Assembly: GCA_018224415.1 (NCBI GenBank)
Contig: JAGTUZ010000208.1
Location: 1 to 17,991 of the forward strand
Length of the DNA stretch: 17,991 nt
Reading direction: 5' to 3'
Source of the DNA: Bacteroidota bacterium
GTDB lineage: Bacteria; Bacteroidota; Ignavibacteria; SZUA-365
Below the pieces are notes generated by a model, which was given only the letters and a program-made list of their open reading frames with translations, was not told where the DNA came from and searched no databases. Shown here piece after piece: positions 7,263 through 13,758 of the stretch. How positions within the stretch are numbered: the first letter of the stretch is position 1; each line of letters begins with the position of its first letter. Both the position numbers and the translations under genes were made by a program.

Positions 7263-9835
7263 GGGAGGGAAGGACGCAGCGACGGCTGCGCAAGGAACTC
7301 GGGCTGATTGACGTGTTCGCCATCGCGACCGGCACGACGCTCAGCGCCGGATTTTTCCTGCTCCCGGGAATCGCAGCCGCGCAGGCCGGACCGGCGATGG
7401 TCCTTTCCTACCTGATCGCCGCGGTGCCTCTGATTCCGGCCATGTTCTGTGTCGTGGAGCTATCCACCGCCATGCCAAGAGCTGGCGGCGCCTACTATTT
7501 CCTCGACCGCACGCTCGGTCCGGTGACCGGCATGATCGGCGGTCTCGGCACATGGATCTCCATGGTACTGAAAGTGGCCTTCGCTCTCGTGGGCATGGGC
7601 GCCTACCTCTCCCTGTTTTTCCCGCAGCTTTCCATCACCATGGTCGGTGTGCTCGTTGCTGCGGCGATCGCGCTGCTGAACATGGTGGGCACGGGCAAAA
7701 GCGGCCGCATCCAGGTGCTGCTTGTGTTCCTCCTGCTGGCTATCCTCGTGTTTTTCATCGGTGACGCCTGGCCGCATATCGAGCCGGTCCGTTTCTCCGG
7801 ATTTTTCGACGCGGGCAGCACGGCCATTCTCTCGACCGCAGGACTCGTGTACATCAGCTATGCCGGGGTCACGAAAGTTACCAGTCTGTCTGAAGAAGTC
7901 CGGGATCCGGAACGCAATCTGCCGCTGGGTGTGTTTCTCGCGCTGGGAACCGCGTTGATCATCTACGCGCTCGGGACGGCGGTGATGGTGGGGGTGGTAC
8001 CGATGGAGGAACTGGCCGGGGACCTGACGCCTGTGGCGACCACGGCCGAACGCATTCTGGGCCGGCCGGGGGTGATCCTGGTTTCGCTGGCCGCGATGGC
8101 CGCCTTCATATCCGTCTCGAACGCGGGTCTGCTCAGTGCCTCGCGTTATCCGCTTGCCATGGCGCGCGACCATCTTCTGCCTCGGCTGTTTTGCCGGCTC
8201 GGCCGCAAGGGCACTCCGGTGGTTTCCATTCTTGCCACGCTTGCCGTGACCATCCTCGTGATTCTCCTGCTCGATCCCGCCGGCATCGCCAAGCTGGCGA
8301 GTTCCTTCCAGCTGTTGATGTTCGCCTTGCTGTCCCTCGCCGTGATTGTCATGCGCGAGAGCCATCTCGAAGCCTATGATCCGGGGTACCGGGTGCCATG
8401 GTATCCATGGACGCCGCTTGTCGGACTGCTGTCGCCGCTGGTGTTGATCGTGACCATGGGATGGCTTTCCATATTATTCACCGTGGGCCTGCTCGCCGTC
8501 GGCGCCGGGTGGTACGCCTTCTATGCGCGCGGTCGCATCGCGCGCACCGGCGCGATTTACCATGTGTTCGAGCGTCTCGGCCGTATGCGGTACAAGGGAC
8601 TGGATCAGGAGCTGCGCGGCATTTTGAAGGAAAAGGGCCTTCGGGAGAAGGATCCCTTCGACGAGATCGTCGCTCGCGCAATGGTGATCGATTTCCGGGA
8701 GCCGGTAGAATTCGACGAGGTTGTCGAACGGGTTTCGGGCTGGTTGGCGCAGATCGTTCCGCACACACAGAAGGAGATCGCCCGGCAGTTCCTGGAAGGG
8801 ACACGCATCGGTGCGACGCCCGTCACACACGGGGTCGCGCTTCCGCATCTGCGCGTCGCCGGATTGCAGAATGTGGAGATGATACTGGTCCGCGCGCGGC
8901 AGGGCATTCACATCTCGTTCAACAATCCGCTGAGCGGCCATGACGAAGAGGAACATGTCCCGGCAGTGTTTTTCCTTGTCAGTCCCGAACACGATCCCGG
9001 CCAGCATCTGCGCATCCTCGCACAGATCGCCGGCCGCGTCGACGATGAGTCCTTCGTGACCGCGTGGGACGCCGCGCGCAACGACCAGGAGCTCAAGGAG
9101 GCGCTGCTGCATGACGAGCGTTCGGTGGCGCTGCATGTCCGCACGAACGATCCCACTTCCATCATGATCGGCCGCTCGCTGCGCGAGATCGGCCTGCCCG
9201 CCGGCTGCCTGGTCACCTGGCTGCGCCGGGGCGAAGAAGTGATTGTCCCGCACGGCAGCACGGTCGTGGAGGAAGACGACCGCCTGACGGTCATCGGTGA
9301 CCCCGGCTCGATCAAGCAGGTGCGGGCGCTCTTCCTTCCCGCGCGCGGCAGACGACGCGGGCGCAGGCCACCGTCCGGAGCAAGCCTGCTGGCCATTCCG
9401 CTGCTCGCCGTGGCGTTGGCCCTCGGCGCCTGTAACGACGATGGCGCATCCGCGCCTCCGCCCGACCCGCTGGCGCAGGCCCGTTCGCAATGGGAGGCGA
9501 TGGGCTTTGACAGCTACGAAATCACGCAGCGGCGCAACTGCTTTTGCGTGCTGGGCGGACAGGATGTGCGTCTGCTTGTGCTCCGTGACAGTCTCGTCCG
9601 TGGCGTGAATCTCGCCGACAGCAGCGCGCTCGCTCCGGAGCAGCTGCAGTGGTATTACACCATCGACGGACTGTTTGACTTTATTGCCGGTTTCGATCCC
9701 GTCGCCGCCGCCCATTACGAAATTCGTTTCGACAGTACGTTCGCGTATCCCGCTCATTTCTGGATCGACCCCAGCGAGCAGATCGCCGACGAGGAAATCG
9801 GTTACGATTGCTTCGACCTGCACCCGTTGCGCTGA
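7259..9835 (+). CDS. APC-superfamily permease with EIIA-like and TrkA-C-like domains, fused to a DUF6174-like lipoprotein tail
   Basis: The 858-residue frame has four parts. Residues 1-430 form an amino-acid/polyamine/organocation permease, with about 12 helices and the family N-terminal signature IDVFAIATGTTLSAGFFLLPG. Residues about 465-620 resemble a PTS EIIA (fructose/nitrogen type) domain, with HGVALPHLRV carrying the candidate phospho-acceptor His530. Residues 622-690 resemble a TrkA-C/RCK-C ligand-binding domain (IMIGRSLREIGLPAGCLV). After an arginine-rich stretch (696-703) comes a second signal-like helix (709-724) ending in lipobox LGAC (Cys725), then a domain resembling DUF6174 (SQWEAMGFDSYEITQRRNCF). 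The first three parts fit a regulated transporter. The last is normally a separate lipoprotein. A GTG at 9320 could start it independently, but no good ribosome binding site precedes it. The substrate is not predictable. Confidence 0.88.
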   Translation: MREGRTQRRLRKELGLIDVFAIATGTTLSAGFFLLPGIAAAQAGPAMVLSYLIAAVPLIPAMFCVVELSTAMPRAGGAYYFLDRTLGPVTGMIGGLGTWISMVLKVAFALVGMGAYLSLFFPQLSITMVGVLVAAAIALLNMVGTGKSGRIQVLLVFLLLAILVFFIGDAWPHIEPVRFSGFFDAGSTAILSTAGLVYISYAGVTKVTSLSEEVRDPERNLPLGVFLALGTALIIYALGTAVMVGVVPMEELAGDLTPVATTAERILGRPGVILVSLAAMAAFISVSNAGLLSASRYPLAMARDHLLPRLFCRLGRKGTPVVSILATLAVTILVILLLDPAGIAKLASSFQLLMFALLSLAVIVMRESHLEAYDPGYRVPWYPWTPLVGLLSPLVLIVTMGWLSILFTVGLLAVGAGWYAFYARGRIARTGAIYHVFERLGRMRYKGLDQELRGILKEKGLREKDPFDEIVARAMVIDFREPVEFDEVVERVSGWLAQIVPHTQKEIARQFLEGTRIGATPVTHGVALPHLRVAGLQNVEMILVRARQGIHISFNNPLSGHDEEEHVPAVFFLVSPEHDPGQHLRILAQIAGRVDDESFVTAWDAARNDQELKEALLHDERSVALHVRTNDPTSIMIGRSLREIGLPAGCLVTWLRRGEEVIVPHGSTVVEEDDRLTVIGDPGSIKQVRALFLPARGRRRGRRPPSGASLLAIPLLAVALALGACNDDGASAPPPDPLAQARSQWEAMGFDSYEITQRRNCFCVLGGQDVRLLVLRDSLVRGVNLADSSALAPEQLQWYYTIDGLFDFIAGFDPVAAAHYEIRFDSTFAYPAHFWIDPSEQIADEEIGYDCFDLHPLR

Positions 9836-9880
9836 CGAGGCGACTCCCCGGGGCCGGGATGGAGTCTGCCAGCACTATAC

Positions 9881-9894
9881 AGGAGATCACATTG
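9881..9894 (+). promoter_or_regulatory. Ribosome binding site fixing a TTG start
   Basis: AGGAG (9881-9885) lies six bases before TTG 9892-9894, ideal spacing. In-frame ATG 9859 has no such site, so translation of the small methyltransferase-remnant frame probably starts at TTG. A retained ribosome binding site suggests that the original gene began here. Confidence 0.55.
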
Positions 9895-10200
9895 TCTGAA
9901 AACCTGAATCCCGAGGGGCAAGGACATTACACGGGATTCGTCGCCGACTGGTACGACGATTTCCTCGCCGGGGAGGGGGAGGACATCCGGCTGTATGTCT
10001 CGCTGCTCACGCGCTACGAGTACGTTCGCGACGGCGGTCTAATCGAAACGATTCTCGACGAGCTGCGGTTGAGGGAATACAGCCGCGGCGAGGCCGAACT
10101 GCTGCTCGAACATGCCGGTTTTGTCGTGGAGTCCGTTGAACAGCGTCGCGTCATGTCCACACATGCCGTCTCCGTGCTCTTCGTGTGCCGTTGGCCTTGA
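9892..10200 (+). pseudogene. Internally deleted SAM-dependent methyltransferase remnant
   Basis: The 102-residue frame joins two ends of a class I methyltransferase. Residues 10-35 (HYTGFVADWYDDFLAGEG and the following DIRLYVSLL) look like the N-terminal cap of small-molecule methyltransferases. From about residue 40, RYEYVRDGGLIETILDELRL and YSRGEAELLLEHAGFVVESV look like the family's C-terminal strands, which normally follow the Rossmann core. The core, with its glycine-rich SAM-binding loop (E/D-x-GxGxG), is absent. Roughly 100-150 residues appear to be missing, with the frame kept. The TTG start has a good ribosome binding site. It sits 56 bases after the permease and 52 before mscS. It is very likely inactive as a methyltransferase; a new small-protein role cannot be excluded. 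Confidence 0.7.
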
Positions 10201-10252
10201 CCGTTCCCCGTCACGCGGGCATTCCATCATTCTCATCAGGAGGAAGTCTCTC

Positions 10253-11059
10253 ATGACTGAATTATGGTCCTATCTCGAACAATCGGTGCAGCTATACGCG
10301 CTCAACATCGTCATCGCCATTGTCATTCTCATCATCGGACGCTGGATCGCCAAGGCCGTAGTAGGTATGCTCGGTCGCGTCATGAACAAACGCGCCGTCG
10401 ACCAGACCCTGAACCGTTTTGTCTCCAATATGCTTTTCGCCTTCCTGATGGCCGTGGTCATCATCGCCGCCATCGGGCAGCTCGGTGTGCAGACCACGTC
10501 GCTTGTTGCCATCGTGGGCGCCGCGGGACTCGCCATCGGCCTGGCCCTGCAGGGTTCGCTCTCCAATTTCGCCGCGGGGGTGATGATCATCATTTTCCGT
10601 CCGTTCCGAGCGGGCGACTACGTCGAGGCGGGCGGGGTCTCCGGGTCAGTCCTGGAGGTAGCGATCTTCAATACCACGCTGAAGACGCCCGACAACAAAC
10701 GCGTCATCGTTCCGAACGCGCAGATTACGGGCAGCAGCATCACGAACTACTCCGCCGAGGACAAACGACGTGTCGACATGGTTTTCGGCATCGGTTATGG
10801 GGATGATATCCGCAAGGCAAAGGAAGCGATCGAGGCGGTGCTCGCCGAGGACGAGCGCATTCTCAAGGACCCCGCACCCACCATCGGCGTCATCGAACTC
10901 GGAGCGAGCAGCGTCAACCTCGCCGTGCGTCCCTGGGTCGCCACCGCGGACTACTGGGATGTCTACTTCGCCCTCAACGAGCGCATGAAGCTGCGCTTCG
11001 ACGCGGATGGCCTCACCATCCCCTTCCCGCAGCGCGATCTGCACATGTACCAGCATTGA
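10253..11059 (+). CDS. mscS: Small-conductance mechanosensitive channel MscS
   Basis: It opens under membrane tension to release solutes during osmotic downshock. The 268-residue length is close to the compact MscS archetype. Helices lie near 15-37 and 58-78. The pore helix at 84-116 holds the glycine/alanine-packed AAGLAIGLALQGSLSNFAAG. The beta-domain motif FRPFRAGDYVEAGG (115-128) and TPDNKRVIVPNAQI (145-158) are typical, as is the C-terminal mixed alpha/beta vestibule. AGGAGG at 10238-10243, nine bases before ATG 10253, fixes the start; the frame further upstream is a shadow of the methyltransferase remnant. It probably has its own expression unit and is followed by a long hairpin. Confidence 0.95.
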   Translation: MTELWSYLEQSVQLYALNIVIAIVILIIGRWIAKAVVGMLGRVMNKRAVDQTLNRFVSNMLFAFLMAVVIIAAIGQLGVQTTSLVAIVGAAGLAIGLALQGSLSNFAAGVMIIIFRPFRAGDYVEAGGVSGSVLEVAIFNTTLKTPDNKRVIVPNAQITGSSITNYSAEDKRRVDMVFGIGYGDDIRKAKEAIEAVLAEDERILKDPAPTIGVIELGASSVNLAVRPWVATADYWDVYFALNERMKLRFDADGLTIPFPQRDLHMYQH

Positions 11060-11080
11060 CGGCATGCGTCCGAAGGCACG

Positions 11081-11101
11081 GGACGCAGGATGCAGGACGC
11101 A
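11081..11101 (+). repeat. Three tandem heptamers GGAYGCA
   Basis: GGACGCA, GGATGCA and GGACGCA stand head to tail in the spacer after mscS, directly before the long hairpin. The seven-base period recurs elsewhere in the window's spacers with other sequences. Confidence 0.6.
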
Positions 11102-11104
11102 GCA

Positions 11105-11176
11105 GGGACCCCCGCGCAACAGCGCGGGCGCTTGGCATCGAGGTTTCCACCGCCCGCGCTGGTGCGCGGGGGTCCC
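11105..11176. repeat. Long near-perfect inverted repeat (26-bp arms, 20-base loop)
   Basis: Left arm 11105-11130 and right arm 11151-11176 pair at 25 of 26 positions. The arms begin GGGACCCCCGCGC and are over 80 percent GC. The stem is much longer than a usual intrinsic terminator and no T-run follows, though it could still end mscS transcription. Together with the heptamers before it and a GTACGCC/CTGCCTA tract after it, it fills most of the 221-bp spacer between mscS and the LiaF-like gene. It may be a small palindromic repeat of a dispersed family. Within this window I see no second copy of the arm. Confidence 0.75.
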
Positions 11177-11280
11177 CTCTCGGGAGTACGCCACGGAGTC
11201 TTTCTGCCTACTGCCTTCTTCATGCAACCCTGCGCGAAACCCGCCGTACACCCGCCCAGCATTCGTTAACCGGAGTTACC

Positions 11281-11745
11281 ATGAACGAGAAGAAATATTC
11301 CATGACCTCGCAGGCAGTAATCGGTATTGTTGTGCTGCTGCTGGGCGTGATTCTGACCCTGGGCAATTTCGACATCATCGAGGCGTCGTCCGTGCTGCGC
11401 TTCTGGCCCGCGCTGCTGGTGCTCTTCGGCATGCTCAAGGCCCTGCAGCCTGGACCGGGAGGGGGAAGGCTGTTCGGCGCCGGTGTTACCGTCGTCGGCA
11501 TCTTCATGCTGCTCGGGCGTCTCGATATCATCTGGTTCGATTTGTGGGACCTGTGGCCGCTGGTGCTGATCGCTGTCGGCGCTTCGCTGGTGCTGAAGAC
11601 CGGCCGGCGCAGTGCGGAGAAACGCGGCGAATCGACCGAGCAGTACCTTACCGGATCGGCGGTGCTCGGCGGCATCGAACAGCGCAACAGCAGTCTGGAT
11701 TTCCGCGGAGGTTCGGCCAGGCCATTCTCGGCGGGGTCGAAGTAA
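11281..11745 (+). pseudogene. LiaF-like four-helix membrane protein, frameshifted and truncated
   Basis: The 154-residue product has four hydrophobic helices (about 12-28, 41-56, 62-80, 90-105) with the WPLVLIAVGASLVLK pattern of the LiaI/LiaF-like transmembrane region, an envelope-stress sensing family. After a charged linker, the start of the LiaF-type C-terminal domain appears (SAVLGGIEQRNSSLDFRGGS). The frame then gives a nonsense tail RPFSAGSK and stops. Reading one base back from about 11715 gives QAILGGVEVKN, the expected family continuation, so one base seems lost near GGCCAGG. Even the restored frame stops at 11751-11753 and lacks the rest of the roughly 100-residue domain. The start is supported by GGAG five bases before ATG 11281. 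The membrane part may still be made. Confidence 0.65.
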
Positions 11746-11760
11746 AGAACTGACGCACCC

Positions 11761-11790
11761 CTGACTTCCACGTACGTCCTGACTTCCACG
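11761..11790 (+). repeat. Direct repeat of CTGACTTCCACG
   Basis: The 12-mer CTGACTTCCACG occurs at 11761-11772 and again at 11779-11790 with a six-base spacer, immediately before a hairpin. It lies in the 203-bp spacer between the truncated LiaF-like gene and sodB. Its role is unknown. Confidence 0.55.
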
Positions 11791-11792
11791 AT

Positions 11793-11828
11793 AGCATCGG
11801 CGCGGTGAACCATCATCGCGCCGATGCT
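11793..11828 (+). terminator. Perfect 12-bp hairpin, probable terminator before the sodB promoter
   Basis: Arms AGCATCGGCGCG (11793-11804) and CGCGCCGATGCT (11817-11828) pair perfectly around a 12-base loop. The sequence after it, GTTGTAGTCTAT, is only weakly T-rich. Its place between the LiaF-like gene and the sodB promoter fits a terminator that insulates sodB. Confidence 0.5.
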
Positions 11829-11861
11829 GTTGTAGTCTATATCCCACTGTTTGTGCCGGCC

Positions 11862-11890
11862 TTGAATCCCCAGAGGGAATTCTGTAGATT
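11862..11890 (+). promoter_or_regulatory. Predicted sodB promoter
   Basis: TTGAAT (11862-11867) and TAGATT (11885-11890) are separated by exactly 17 bases, each matching the primary-sigma consensus at four of six positions. A T-run follows the -10 box. The leader to ATG 11949 would be about 50 bases. No clear regulator operator is visible. Confidence 0.55.
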
Positions 11891-11948
11891 TTTCATCTGC
11901 ATTCGTCACAGACCTATTCACCATAACCGCACCACAAAGGAGGAGCTT

Positions 11949-12536
11949 ATGGCTTTTCAACTTCCGGAACTGCCGTTTCCCAAAGATTCCCTCAAACCCT
12001 TTCTCAGCGAGGAAACCTTCGACTACCATTACGGGAAGCATCACGCCGCGTATGTGAACAACGCCAACAACATGGTCAAGGACAGCCCGCTTGACGACAT
12101 GCCGCTCGAGGAAGTAATCCGCAAGGCCGCCGCCGATGGCACGACGGGACTATTCAACAACAGCGCGCAGATCTGGAACCACACATTTTTCTGGAACTGC
12201 ATGTCGCCGGATGGCGGCGGAGCCCCTTCGGGCAAGATCGGCGAGCTGATCAACCGTGACTTCGGCGGAATTGACGCTCTCAAGGAGCAGTTCACCAAGG
12301 CCGCTATCACGCTGTTCGGCTCCGGCTGGGCCTGGCTCGCCCTCAACGCCGAAGGCAAGCTCGAGCTGCTGCAGCTGTCCAACGCCGACACGCCCATGAT
12401 CCACAACAAGACCGCGCTGCTCACTCTCGACGTGTGGGAGCATGCCTACTACATTGACTATCGCAACGCCCGTCCGAAATTCGTCGAGGGCTTCTGGGAC
12501 GTCGTGAACTGGAATCACGCCAACAGCCTTCTCTAA
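11949..12536 (+). CDS. sodB: Superoxide dismutase, iron type
   Basis: It converts superoxide to oxygen and hydrogen peroxide in the cytoplasm. The 195-residue length is standard. Metal ligands are His27 (FDYHYGKHH), His78 (QIWNHTFFW), Asp161 and His165 (DVWEHAYY). Gln74 in NNSAQIWNHTFFW sits at the position of the second-shell glutamine of iron enzymes, which favours Fe over Mn; a cambialistic enzyme is possible. AAAGGAGG at 11936-11943, five bases before ATG 11949, is the strongest ribosome binding site in the window and suggests high expression. The gene has its own promoter and hairpin and converges on the outer-membrane barrel genes. Confidence 0.97.
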   Translation: MAFQLPELPFPKDSLKPFLSEETFDYHYGKHHAAYVNNANNMVKDSPLDDMPLEEVIRKAAADGTTGLFNNSAQIWNHTFFWNCMSPDGGGAPSGKIGELINRDFGGIDALKEQFTKAAITLFGSGWAWLALNAEGKLELLQLSNADTPMIHNKTALLTLDVWEHAYYIDYRNARPKFVEGFWDVVNWNHANSLL

Positions 12537-12773
12537 GCGCCTCGGCCGCCTTCGGCGGCCTCGGCGCGCAGTAAGCTATAGGCAGTAGGCTGTACGCCGC
12601 GGAGTTCATCGCAGCTTTTCAAACGAACCTGGGATCTGATTCCCACCGATGCAGATACCTGCACGGAAGGAATCAGATCCCAGGTTTGCGTTATCGGGTG
12701 CTTCGAATTTCGCGGCGTACTGCTTACAGCCTAAAGCCTACTGCGCGCCGAACCGCCGAAGGCGGTGAGGCGC
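12537..12773. repeat. 237-bp nested palindromic element between convergent genes
   Basis: The outer arms 12537-12601 and 12711-12773 are imperfect inverted copies. Over their inner 40 bases they differ at only five positions. Each arm contains a short GGCGG/CCGCC hairpin and four heptamers of the form WRTARGC. A separate perfect 18-bp inverted repeat sits in the centre. The element starts one base after the sodB stop codon. The other end lies inside the barrel gene, whose last 13 codons and stop are encoded by the arm. It probably acts as a two-way terminator and may be an inserted palindromic repeat. Confidence 0.7.
12626..12686. terminator. Bidirectional terminator-like hairpin (18-bp perfect stem)
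   Basis: Arms AACCTGGGATCTGATTCC (12626-12643) and its exact reverse complement (12669-12686) enclose a 25-base loop that itself has a small GCAG/CTGC stem. Lying between convergent sodB and the barrel gene, it would serve both strands. It has no long T-run on either side. Confidence 0.55.
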
Positions 12774-13717
12774 CAGGAGGCACCGGCACCGATGAAAAGG
12801 TCGGGACGGTAGATGGACGAATATGCGGGGGAGGGGGAGGAGGACTGCGGATCGCCGATGCCGAATCCGGCCCAGGCGTCGAGCACGAAACGGTCGGAGA
12901 CGTTGTAGACAAGACCGGCGTCGGCGAAATGCAGCACGGGCGCATGATAGCTGCTTTGCAGCCCGTACTCCGCGAACAGGCTCATGGCACCGTCGAGGTC
13001 TATCGTAAGCATGGTGGATGCGTACGCGACGGGGACCGCCGTCCATCCGTCCCAGGACAGTCCCGCGCAGTAGCCGAGATGCAGGTCCGACGCAAGGGTA
13101 TGGGAGAAACCCAGCGCAATGTCGGGTGCGGGCTGCGCGATGTCGTAGATCGAGGAGGAAAGTCCGGGCAGCGCCAGCGAAACGATGAGCGCGGACTGCG
13201 GCAGCGGTCCGTCTTCCGATGTCAGCCGGGTTTTCAGCCCGATATTCAGGACGTCGATGCCCGAATTTCTGTTCTCTTCCATCGGCGTTCCGGCGTTCTC
13301 TCCATGGAAATACACCGGGTCGAGCCGCCACTGAAAACGTTTGTACTGCGAGGCAAGCCGCACCTCCAGGTGGTCGGTCACGCCCAGGCGCAACATGAAC
13401 GCCGGCAGCTGCCAGACCGTGTGACGATAGACCTCGCCACCTGCGAGCGAACCGTCCGCGCGCTTCGGAGTGAATGATGCCCGCTCCAACAGCACCCCCG
13501 CCTCGAAATGCAGGAAGCCCGGCGCGGCCAGGTCCGTACCCCAGGTCTGGCCGGGACGCTCCGGGATGAAGATGTCCTGCTGCGCATGGAGCGCTGCTTG
13601 TTGAGCGAATACCAGCAGGCATACTGCCAACAGGCCGGTGCGGGCCGGAATGACAAATGACAGGATGACAAATGACAGATATCTGGTGATCCGGGACGGA
13701 AGGAAAGACGTGGGCAT
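12731..13717 (-). CDS. Outer-membrane beta-barrel protein, transporter-like (copy 2)
   Basis: This 328-residue exported protein resembles the proteobacterial and Bacteroidota 'transporter' barrels related to phenol-degradation MetA proteins, whose role is poorly known. After a long signal region (to about residue 46, ending ALHAQ) come the family elements PERPGQTWGTDLAAPGFLHF, FEAGVLLERA, TVWQLPAFMLRLGVTDHLEV and alternating strands to the end (FIGAGASWRL). ATG 13717 is preceded by GGAG at suitable spacing; the open frame further upstream looks non-coding. The signal contains LSFVILSFVI, encoded by a 14-base direct repeat, and is unusually long. The last 13 residues are encoded in the palindromic element. 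It follows its paralogue by 41 bases and is probably co-transcribed with it. Confidence 0.8.
   Translation of the reverse strand: MPTSFLPSRITRYLSFVILSFVIPARTGLLAVCLLVFAQQAALHAQQDIFIPERPGQTWGTDLAAPGFLHFEAGVLLERASFTPKRADGSLAGGEVYRHTVWQLPAFMLRLGVTDHLEVRLASQYKRFQWRLDPVYFHGENAGTPMEENRNSGIDVLNIGLKTRLTSEDGPLPQSALIVSLALPGLSSSIYDIAQPAPDIALGFSHTLASDLHLGYCAGLSWDGWTAVPVAYASTMLTIDLDGAMSLFAEYGLQSSYHAPVLHFADAGLVYNVSDRFVLDAWAGFGIGDPQSSSPSPAYSSIYRPDLFIGAGASWRLTAFGGSARSRL
13650..13678 (-). repeat. 14-bp direct repeat inside a signal-peptide coding region
   Basis: ATGACAAATGACAG occurs at 13650-13663 and 13665-13678, itself built of ATGACAA-like heptamers. On the coding strand it gives LSFVILSFVI, part of the hydrophobic region of the barrel protein's signal. 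Confidence 0.8.
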
Positions 13718-13758
13718 GGGGTCTCCGTTTCGATACAATCCTTTCAATATAGCGCATT

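Noticed and set aside
8474..9823. 449-codon minus-strand open frame
   Set aside because: Antisense to the permease fusion; no domain and no ribosome binding site supports it.
12537..12773. Insertion sequence or MITE with transposase-type ends
   Set aside because: No target-site duplication could be recognised and no transposase is present, so only a palindromic repeat is claimed.
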